Notes under the pieces: model-generated
What the model saw: only the letters and a program-made list of their open reading frames with translations
Databases searched by the model: none
What the model was told of the DNA's origin: nothing
Made by a program: the position numbers and the translations under genes
Shown here: positions 1 to 4,968 of the stretch, one piece after another
Layout: each line of letters begins with the position of its first letter
Position numbering within the stretch: position 1 is the stretch's first letter
Source of the DNA: an uncultured Desulfuromonas sp.
GTDB taxonomy: Bacteria; Desulfobacterota; Desulfuromonadia; Desulfuromonadales; Trichloromonadaceae
Direction: 5' to 3'
NCBI GenBank assembly: GCA_937982495.1
Contig: CALJLX010000034.1
Span: 1-6,839, forward strand
DNA: 6,839 bases

Positions 1-7
1 CCGTCAT
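1..7 (-). CDS. First two codons of a minus-strand gene leaving the window
   Basis: Only ATG, ACG and one further base are visible. The call rests on the well-placed AAGGAG (15-20) and the terminator upstream at 123-156, which implies a new transcription unit. Nothing can be said about the product. Confidence 0.45.
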
Positions 8-14
8 GGGCAGA

Positions 15-20
15 CTCCTT
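15..20 (-). promoter_or_regulatory. Ribosome binding site of the next gene
   Basis: On the minus strand AAGGAG is followed, 7 nt later, by an ATG at 5-7. This is ideal spacing and supports a new gene running off the left edge. Upstream, TAAAAT (49-54) is a possible -10 box, but no convincing -35 was seen. Confidence 0.55.
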
Positions 21-122
21 CGGACTGGGTGGGATGGATAACAACGTAATTTTAGTAAGTTTAGCAAGTCCGTCGAAAGTCTCAATCCTGATGCCGGACG
101 AGATCCCATAAACATCGGACGC

Positions 123-156
123 AAAAAAGCCGGATGGCATGCCCATGCCGTCCGGC
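123..156 (-). terminator. Intrinsic terminator after the HAMP gene
   Basis: On the minus strand, GCCGGACGGCATG (144-156) pairs with CATGCCATCCGGC (129-141), 13 positions with one C-A mismatch, and six T residues follow (123-128). It lies about 32 nt downstream of the HAMP stop codon and closes the 5-haem/HAMP unit. Confidence 0.92.
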
Positions 157-188
157 CGGAAAGTGCGGGAGATGAAGGGAAGGGGAAC

Positions 189-740
189 TCAGACCTTGAA
201 GCGGTCGAGCGACTCCTTGAGCGCAGCGGCGGCCTCGCGTGCCTGCTCCGGCTGGCCGGTCGATAGCGCCGATTCGAGTACTTCCTGTCGCCGACGAATC
301 TCAACCACCCGCTGGCGCAGGGCCACCACGGTTTCATCGACTCGCTCGGCGAAATCCTGCAAGGTGTCGTTGTCGCGCAGCTTGATGCGCGTCGACAAAT
401 CCCCCTCGGCCACCTTGGCAAGATCGGTTTCGATACGATAGAGGGGACCGGCGACCTTTTGCGGCAGAAAGAGCGCCAGAAAAGCCCCCCCAATCAGGCT
501 CACCAGACTCCCGGAAAGCACCACGGGAAGCAACAGGTCGCTGACCCGGCGCAGCTTGACATGGGCGTCAAAGAAAGACCCGACAACCTCCTGGCGTGCA
601 TAAAAATAGAGAACCAAAGCAGCCACCACCGCACTCAACACCACGGCCAAAAGCACCTGTTTGAGCAGCCACCCTTGAAATTCCCGCTTCACCGCGAGAT
701 TGAGTTTCTTGCGATCCCTATAGGTCTTGCTTCGTTCCAT
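189..740 (-). CDS. Two-helix inner-membrane protein with HAMP domain and coiled coil, no output domain
   Basis: The protein has 183 aa. A basic N-terminus (4-19) precedes transmembrane helix 1 (about 27-47). A short external loop of about 22 residues (48-69) follows, then helix 2 (about 70-92). A HAMP domain covers about 93-145: the Gly-Pro-Leu at 98-100 and Arg-Ile-Glu at 102-104 form the first helix, and AEGDLSTRIKLRDNDTLQDF links to the second helix. Residues about 131-181 are heptad-like and charged, probably a coiled coil. HAMP domains normally relay signals from a periplasmic sensor to a kinase, cyclase or chemotaxis signalling domain; both are missing here. The frame ends in TGA followed by a strong terminator, so it looks complete. 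GAGG precedes the ATG by 6 nt. Being next to the 5-haem cytochrome suggests the two work together, perhaps with the cytochrome as external sensor, but this is inference. Confidence 0.9.
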   Translation of the reverse strand: MERSKTYRDRKKLNLAVKREFQGWLLKQVLLAVVLSAVVAALVLYFYARQEVVGSFFDAHVKLRRVSDLLLPVVLSGSLVSLIGGAFLALFLPQKVAGPLYRIETDLAKVAEGDLSTRIKLRDNDTLQDFAERVDETVVALRQRVVEIRRRQEVLESALSTGQPEQAREAAAALKESLDRFKV

Positions 741-788
741 GCGGCCCTCGAAAAAATAAAGGTAAATGACGATGCTCTCGCGCCGGAA

Positions 789-1961
789 TCAATAATCCGT
801 ATGACAACCGAGGCACAGATCCTTCTTGCCCGATTTCACCAGGCGATATTCAAAATCTCCGCCATGCGCTACATGGCAGGTCATGCAGCTGATGCGCCCA
901 TCGGGAAGCAAGGAATATTCTTTGGGAATAACCATGCCGGACTTAGGGAAAACATTGACCGGATGGGAGTAGCCCTGTTTCAGATAGGCGTGACAGCTGT
1001 CACAGGCGTGAATGTTGGTGTCGAGTTCGCTTTTGAGCACTGGATGGGAACGGCTCTCCTCGCCGGGAGTTCCCGCGACGGTGGACACGACCCTTTCCGG
1101 TATCTCTTCGGGAATCCCGAGGGATAGTGCTACCGGCTGGTTGGCTTCGAAAATCGCGAGGTACCGGTCGCCCTGGCGGTAAAGCCGGGACTTAACCGCC
1201 ACCGGCCCGGCGCTCCCGGAATTCCGCTCGTGCCGCGGGGCATCTTGAATAAAGGTCGAACTGGTTGAAAATTCGAGGATATCCGAATTGGAAAGATTTC
1301 CGGAAACATCTCGGGATGCGACCTGAAAGCGATAGATCCGGTTTTTATCGAGTCCGGTCAACAATATTTCGTGCTCACGAGTCAATTTTCCATCGGATTT
1401 GGTGGAATCGGGCAAGGAAACACCATAACCAACCACGGAATCGGAAAACTCATCCGTGGTCCAGGTGATGGTCGCGGTGGTTGAAATTCCCCGGCGCACA
1501 TCGCTTACCCGGACGTCGGTGATCGTCGGTCCACGCCCATCATTTTCCATCGCCGAAAGACTTCCCAAAGGGGGCAGAGGGAGTTCAAGCAGGCCGGTCC
1601 GATTGGTGCTGTCTCCGGCCTTGTAGACCAACCTCTTGCCCAGGGCCTCGGGGGAAAGCAAAACCCAATGCTGCGTCGCGACCCCCTGAACCTCGCGAAG
1701 CCATTGAACCTTTTGCGGCGGCGGCTCATTGGCCAGAGCGATCTCCCGGCGGGTGGGTACGGAAACCGTCTGACCCGAAACATGACAAGCGGAGCACTGC
1801 TTCTTCAGAAAGGGCATGTGGACATAGCGCTTACCCATGCCGCGATCGACAACCTGACGATGACAGTCGTCGCATGACTTATCCGAAGCCCATGAGCCCT
1901 CCGGAGGGGAACCGGTCACCAGCAGCAGCCCGACCATAAAAAGTATCAACTTTGCGCGCAT
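789..1961 (-). CDS. Secreted 5-haem c-type cytochrome with a central fibronectin-III-like domain
   Basis: The protein has 390 aa. A signal peptide (Arg2, Lys4, hydrophobic 5-16) probably ends near Ser-Trp-Ala25. Haem motifs are split in two groups: CDDCH 30-34 and CSACH 56-60 at the N-terminus, and CDSCH 320-324, CMTCH 359-363 and CLGCH 383-387 at the C-terminus. Between them, residues about 144-233 form a fibronectin-III-like sandwich: GPTITDVRVSDV, ATITWTTDEFSDSVVGYG, LTGLDKNRIYRFQVASRD and GNLSNSDILEFST. Possible distal ligands include His48, His98, His306, His318, His333 and His366. A TTG at 1979 is in frame, but ATG at 1961 was chosen because GAGAGG lies 4 nt upstream and the signal peptide starts there. 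The HAMP protein gene begins 48 bp after its stop. The FN3-like domain suggests protein or surface contacts; the partner is unknown. Confidence 0.92.
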   Translation of the reverse strand: MRAKLILFMVGLLLVTGSPPEGSWASDKSCDDCHRQVVDRGMGKRYVHMPFLKKQCSACHVSGQTVSVPTRREIALANEPPPQKVQWLREVQGVATQHWVLLSPEALGKRLVYKAGDSTNRTGLLELPLPPLGSLSAMENDGRGPTITDVRVSDVRRGISTTATITWTTDEFSDSVVGYGVSLPDSTKSDGKLTREHEILLTGLDKNRIYRFQVASRDVSGNLSNSDILEFSTSSTFIQDAPRHERNSGSAGPVAVKSRLYRQGDRYLAIFEANQPVALSLGIPEEIPERVVSTVAGTPGEESRSHPVLKSELDTNIHACDSCHAYLKQGYSHPVNVFPKSGMVIPKEYSLLPDGRISCMTCHVAHGGDFEYRLVKSGKKDLCLGCHTDY

Positions 1962-2058
1962 CGTGCCTCTCAGGGTCAATAGCCTTAAAACCCGGGGGCA
2001 TCAGCCTTGGGTCTCAGCCGAAGTCAACCATCCCCCCCGCAACCTCTTTTCCCACGCC

Positions 2059-2087
2059 AGACTAGACCCAACGAGTTCATGGGTCAA
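2059..2087 (-). promoter_or_regulatory. Sigma-70 promoter candidate for the 5-haem/HAMP pair, with overlapping inverted repeat
   Basis: On the minus strand the -35 box is TTGACC (2082-2087) and the -10 box is TAGTCT (2059-2064), with an exact 17-bp spacer. The -35 is good; the -10 is mediocre. The inverted repeat GACCCA-N9-TGGGTC (2065-2070 and 2080-2085) fills the spacer and overlaps the -35, a typical place for a repressor site. The promoter lies just after the terminator at 2130-2153 and leaves a leader of about 90 nt. Confidence 0.5.
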
Positions 2088-2129
2088 GAGCTTCGCCATT
2101 ACCGCGTTTCTCGGCGCGCACACAAGAAA

Positions 2130-2153
2130 GGCCGGGCCCTGGAGGGCCCGGCC
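2130..2153 (-). terminator. GC-rich intrinsic terminator after the 6-haem gene
   Basis: Positions 2130-2140 and 2143-2153 are perfect complements (GGCCGGGCCCT/AGGGCCCGGCC), giving at least 10 bp with a TCCA loop. On the minus strand TTTCTTGTG follows. It lies about 32 nt after the stop codon. The T-run is interrupted, so some read-through into the 5-haem gene is possible. Confidence 0.82.
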
Positions 2154-2185
2154 AGGTGCTTCCGAGTTAAGCGGCTGGTCGAAGA

Positions 2186-3331
2186 TTAGTCCTTGGTGGT
2201 ATGGCAGACGAAACAGCCGACATTGCCGGAAGTCCCGTTGGCGGCCACCATCAGATGACCATCTTCATTGTATTTCCAGCGCAGCAGGTCGTCAAAAGGC
2301 GAACCATGGGCGCGGTGGCAGGAAATACAGGTAACAACGGCGTCACCGGCACCAACCAGAACCGAGGATTTCACGGCGCTGACGTCTTCGCTGGCCACGG
2401 GAGCAACGACACTGTAGCTCTTGTCGCCGTTATAGAGGGCGTATTCGGTGTTGGGCAGGTCGTTCATGTCGAGATCGGTGGGATGACGCAACCAAGGAGC
2501 GCCCCAGGTCGTGCCGTCGGCACCCAGCGTACCTTCGCCGCTATGGAAATCCCCATGACACTCGGCGCAAAGGTAGCTGATGGTTTTGGTGTTGGTGGCG
2601 GTATCGGCGGTCCGGGCTTCGCCATGATACTGGTTATGCTTGGTCGCGGTCGGCTGAAATTCCCACTCGGGATCCTCGTAACCGATAATGCCCTTCAGGA
2701 AACGATAGCTCTTGGCGACGGTGGAACCATCGAGTTCGCTGTCGTCGCCATGATGGCCGCCTTTGACGGCGGTGAAGTCGTCGGTGGCGGTATGGTCGCC
2801 GTGGCAACCGGTAACGCCGGCGCAGGTCAGCTGATTATTCCAGGTTTCGGCGCCGCCATTGATCTGGCCGTTAACACTGAAGTTGGGATCCCAACCCGGG
2901 GGCTGGTAGCCGAGTTTGCCGTCTTGTCCGGCGACGCTGACGACGTTGTGTCCTTTGGCGTCGTTGGCCATCCCTGCGTCATCAACCCAGTAGAAGGAAC
3001 CACCGGCCAGGGTGTCGCCACTGACTCCGTAATCACCGTAGGTCTGGGCGTTGATCCGGGGGGTCTTACCGGGGGCGGTCAGGAAGTTGTCCCAGGTGCC
3101 GTTGACGATATCCACATCGCCGTGGCAACCGTAGCAGCTGGCGGCACGAACTAGCGCCGGAGCCGGCCCGCTGGTCCCGTCGACCATCATCGAAGTCCCG
3201 TCCTGGCTGTTGTGCATGGTGTGGCAGTTGACGCAGGCGCCGGAAGCGGCGGCCAGAACGTTGCCGGCGCCGAAAAGCACCAGGGCGGTCGCGGCCAGCA
3301 GGGTCAGCAGTTTGATTTTTCCTCCGTTCAT
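2186..3331 (-). CDS. Secreted 6-haem c-type cytochrome, paralogue of the upstream gene, with a CX5CH motif
   Basis: The protein has 381 aa. Its signal peptide (Lys5, Lys7, hydrophobic 8-27) likely ends at Val-Leu-Ala27. Canonical motifs are CVNCH 33-37, CYGCH 66-70, CAECH 255-259, CISCH 335-339 and CFVCH 373-377. A sixth, at 170-177 (CAGVTGCH), has five residues between the cysteines. Probable distal ligands include His40, His128 (KGHN), His180, His193/194, His232, His263, His283 (LRHP) and His342. Both ends match the upstream 7-haem protein closely (ACVNCHTMHNSQDG at the start; CISCHRxHGSP and VCHTxKD at the end), so the pair arose by duplication. The frame can be extended to an ATG at 3358, but that codon lacks a good ribosome binding site. 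ATG at 3331 is preceded by AAAGGGAG with 7 nt spacing and begins the signal peptide. It is co-transcribed with the upstream gene and followed by a terminator. Confidence 0.94.
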   Translation of the reverse strand: MNGGKIKLLTLLAATALVLFGAGNVLAAASGACVNCHTMHNSQDGTSMMVDGTSGPAPALVRAASCYGCHGDVDIVNGTWDNFLTAPGKTPRINAQTYGDYGVSGDTLAGGSFYWVDDAGMANDAKGHNVVSVAGQDGKLGYQPPGWDPNFSVNGQINGGAETWNNQLTCAGVTGCHGDHTATDDFTAVKGGHHGDDSELDGSTVAKSYRFLKGIIGYEDPEWEFQPTATKHNQYHGEARTADTATNTKTISYLCAECHGDFHSGEGTLGADGTTWGAPWLRHPTDLDMNDLPNTEYALYNGDKSYSVVAPVASEDVSAVKSSVLVGAGDAVVTCISCHRAHGSPFDDLLRWKYNEDGHLMVAANGTSGNVGCFVCHTTKD

Positions 3332-3396
3332 CTTCTTTCTCCCTTTGTTGGTGTTCATTTGCTGCTCAAAAACTCAGTTGGGTCAAGCCTCTAGTT

Positions 3397-4524
3397 CTAG
3401 TCTTTCGCGGTATGGCAGACGTAACAACCGCATTCGTCGTTGGCCGTTCCGGCATCGCAGGTATCGTAATTCCAGCGCAACATGTCCGGATAAGGCGAAC
3501 CGTGGGGCCGGTGGCAGGAGATACAGGTAACGATATCGCTCCCCGGCGTCACCGTGTCGGAATTTTCCATGCCGGCCGTCAGGGTCTGCTTGGCGGCGGG
3601 AGCCAAAGGGTTGTAGGTGGTGTAGGCGGCGTATTCCCCTTCGTTGGGAATGAGCACGTCGGAGGGATGTCGTATCCAGACGCCGGAAAAATCGCCCTGT
3701 GAACTGTTCATGGCGTGATGGAAATTGCTGTGGCAGCCGGCGCACATCTGACCGACGGTTTCCTTGGCCAGAATCGGATAGGCGGTGTAGTTTTCGTCAA
3801 CCCCGGCATAGACGTTGTGCTTGGTCGAGGAAACGGTTTGTTCCCAGTCGGGATCTTCAATTCCCTTCACCCCTTTATACAAGGCGGGGTTTTTCTTCTC
3901 CGGCGGGTAACCGTTGAAGACCTGCGTCATGACGTCGCCCAGAAAACGGTAGGAGCCGCCCGCAGACGTCACCACGGCAGCCGAGTCATCGGCATGATGT
4001 GCCGGCATGTGACAGCCTTCGCAACCGCTTCCCGGCTCCGCCAAGGAGGCATGACAGGGTTTGCAGAGCCCTTCATTGGCGTAACCGGCATCCCCGGGGG
4101 CCTTGCTGAGCTTGGCGTCCCGCGAGGAGATGCCGTAAACATTGTGCCCCTTGCTGTCGTCGCCGTTACCGACCCAATGGAAGTTGCCGCCGGCCAGCAT
4201 GGAGGTCGACGTGCCCTGTTCCAGATTGGGAGCGGTCCTGGTATAGACGATGGGAATGCGGGTGCCGTCGCCGAGATCGACGATGGTTTCCGCATCGCTC
4301 GAATGGCAGCCGACACAATCGGTGTTGATCAGGGCGGGGAGAGGGGTGCCGACGACACTGACCCCATCCTGACTGTTGTGCATGGTATGACAGTTGACGC
4401 AGGCACCACCGACCCGCGCCCAGACGGTCACACCCGTCAGGAGAATCAGCAGCGCGACAAGACTGCCGATTCTCAGCGACCGAAGCGTGCGGCTCCGGCC
4501 ATCCAATGTGATGAACTTCCTCAT
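3397..4524 (-). CDS. Secreted 7-haem c-type cytochrome, OmcS-like motif order
   Basis: The protein has 375 aa. A Sec signal peptide (Arg-rich 10-18, hydrophobic 19-34) probably ends at Val-Trp-Ala36. Seven CXXCH motifs are visible: CVNCH 42-46, CVGCH 70-74, CKPCH 154-158, CEGCH 168-172, CAGCH 261-265, CISCH 334-338 and CYVCH 367-371. Candidate distal ligands are His49 (TMHNS), His116 (FHWV), His127 (KGHN), His176/177, His236 (KHN), His269/270, His286 (IRHP) and His341. Two further cysteines lie at 356 and 365. From memory, the order CHTMHNS, CXXCH, GG-F-WV, KGHN, YR-LG, CXXCH-FH, RHP, CISCHRxH and a final CXXCH-xKD parallels Geobacter OmcS, a 6-haem filament cytochrome. AGGAGG sits 4 nt before the ATG. 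A paralogue follows 65 bp downstream. The likely role is extracellular or outer-surface electron transfer; filament formation is inference. Confidence 0.95.
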   Translation of the reverse strand: MRKFITLDGRSRTLRSLRIGSLVALLILLTGVTVWARVGGACVNCHTMHNSQDGVSVVGTPLPALINTDCVGCHSSDAETIVDLGDGTRIPIVYTRTAPNLEQGTSTSMLAGGNFHWVGNGDDSKGHNVYGISSRDAKLSKAPGDAGYANEGLCKPCHASLAEPGSGCEGCHMPAHHADDSAAVVTSAGGSYRFLGDVMTQVFNGYPPEKKNPALYKGVKGIEDPDWEQTVSSTKHNVYAGVDENYTAYPILAKETVGQMCAGCHSNFHHAMNSSQGDFSGVWIRHPSDVLIPNEGEYAAYTTYNPLAPAAKQTLTAGMENSDTVTPGSDIVTCISCHRPHGSPYPDMLRWNYDTCDAGTANDECGCYVCHTAKD

Positions 4525-4550
4525 TTAGCCTCCTGTTCCCTGTTCATTTA

Positions 4551-4568
4551 ATCGGGGGCATCCCCGAT
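4551..4568 (-). promoter_or_regulatory. Perfect 7-bp hairpin just upstream of the ribosome binding site
   Basis: ATCGGGG-ATGC-CCCCGAT forms a GC-rich 7-bp stem with a 4-nt loop. No T-run follows, so it is not a terminator. Being about 20 nt before the AGGAGG of the 7-haem gene, it could protect the mRNA 5' end or affect translation initiation. Confidence 0.5.
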
Positions 4569-4574
4569 GTTACA

Positions 4575-4608
4575 AGCGGTCCGCTATCCATGGCAGGCGG
4601 TCCGCCTG
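4575..4608. repeat. Two copies of a palindromic 9-mer, centres 21 bp apart
   Basis: GCGGTCCGC occurs at 4576-4584 and 4597-4605. Each copy is extended by further symmetric bases: AGCGG-T-CCGCT (4575-4585) and CAGGCGG-T-CCGCCTG (4594-4608). The centres (4580 and 4601) are 21 bp apart, about two helical turns, as expected for two dimers bound on one face of DNA. They lie 50-85 bp before the 7-haem cytochrome start. They could instead act as RNA hairpins in the leader. Confidence 0.6.
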
Positions 4609-4612
4609 TCCG

Positions 4613-4627
4613 GCAATCGAAGTGGCA
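4613..4627 (-). promoter_or_regulatory. Possible weak sigma-54 promoter
   Basis: The minus strand reads TGCCAC-N5-TTGC, against the RpoN consensus TGGCAC-N5-TTGC. Spacing and the TTGC element are exact, but the second G of the near-invariant GG at -24 is a C, which normally cripples such promoters. The start site would fall inside the palindrome pair at 4575-4608. It overlaps the TCGAAG hairpin, so the match may be chance. Confidence 0.18.
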
Positions 4628-4903
4628 GCCTTCGAACCGGCACCGCCCATGGCGGCCTTATCTCTCCAGTTGTTGCTTCACCCCCTTTCCGACATCCCGA
4701 AAACGGTTGAATGGAACCGAGACCCGGCCCATGAAACACATTTTTCGAGAATGGGCGGATAATCGTTCCGCCGTGGATCGTGTTTTCGAGGGGGAAGGAA
4801 AAGGAATGAATTTTTTTCCGGCGTGGCAACCGGCGGCGAATCCGTCCTTTCCGATGCCAAGCCCCCTCCGCACCAGTTAGAACGTTTCATCTATTTACCC
4901 CCT

Positions 4904-4933
4904 TTTATAAGCCCGACTAATGTTTCTTGTCAA
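4904..4933 (-). promoter_or_regulatory. Near-consensus sigma-70 promoter for the 7-haem/6-haem cytochrome pair
   Basis: On the minus strand the -35 box is TTGACA (4928-4933), a perfect match. The -10 box is TATAAA (4904-4909) with an 18-bp spacer, or TTATAA (4905-4910) with 17 bp. Transcription would begin near 4897, leaving an untranslated leader of about 370 nt before the ATG at 4524. It gives the tandem cytochromes their own start independent of the lipoprotein gene. Confidence 0.72.
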
Positions 4934-4942
4934 TCCCTATGT

Positions 4943-4968
4943 TGCGGGAGAGCGAAAATCTCACCGCA
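4943..4968 (-). terminator. Stem-loop directly after the lipoprotein stop codon
   Basis: On the minus strand, TGCGG and GAGA pair with TCTC and CCGCA, giving nine base pairs with one bulged T and a loop of about 7 nt, starting at the base after the TGA stop. No T-run follows, so it is not a canonical intrinsic terminator. It may be a weak or Rho-assisted terminator or a 3'-end stabiliser. It ends only about 10 bp before the next promoter's -35 box. Confidence 0.4.

Larger units (their letters stand above)
4525..4897 (-). promoter_or_regulatory. Long structured 5' leader of the cytochrome pair
   Basis: About 370 nt separate the predicted start site from the ATG, with no convincing gene in them. 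Reading the minus strand downstream, one meets these hairpins: GGCGGA/TCCGCC with a 7-nt loop (about 4754-4772); CGGTT/AACCG followed by TTTT (4700-4719); a GGCCGCC/GGCG..GCC stem (about 4637-4655); TCGAAG/CTTCGA with a 7-nt loop (4617-4635); two short palindromes sharing GCGGACCGC (4576-4584 and 4597-4605); and ATCGGGG/CCCCGAT with an ATGC loop (4551-4568) only about 20 nt before the ribosome binding site. I looked for the GEMM (c-di-GMP/cGAMP) core and the cobalamin box and found neither. A cis-regulatory RNA is an inference from length and structure. Confidence 0.5.

Noticed and set aside
459..1127. 222-codon plus-strand open frame spanning two minus-strand genes
   Set aside because: It crosses the HAMP gene and the end of the 5-haem gene in antisense and shows no family features.
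1962..1979. Upstream TTG start for the 5-haem cytochrome
   Set aside because: The ATG at 1961 has GAGAGG just upstream, and that site lies inside the extended frame.
2201..3154. 317-codon open frame on the plus strand
   Set aside because: It is entirely antisense to the 6-haem cytochrome, is rich in Gly/Val/Ala without domain features, and has no ribosome binding site; the minus-strand frame has clear haem motifs.
3332..3358. Upstream ATG for the 6-haem cytochrome
   Set aside because: It has only a weak GAG upstream, whereas ATG at 3331 has AAAGGGAG at 7 nt and starts the signal peptide.
3367..3383. TTGACC in the gap between the two cytochromes as a promoter
   Set aside because: There is no acceptable -10 box at 16-18 bp and no terminator between the genes; co-transcription is simpler.
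3715..4551. 278-codon open frame on the plus strand
   Set aside because: Antisense shadow of the 7-haem cytochrome and its start region, with no recognisable motifs.
4678..4890. 70-codon minus-strand open frame at the start of the leader
   Set aside because: Its GGGGG ribosome-binding-like tract overlaps the predicted transcription start, so the mRNA would lack it; the peptide has no recognisable features. A leader peptide is not excluded.
4525..4897. GEMM or cobalamin riboswitch in the leader
   Set aside because: The conserved cores of these classes were not found by eye on the minus strand; a covariance search would settle it.
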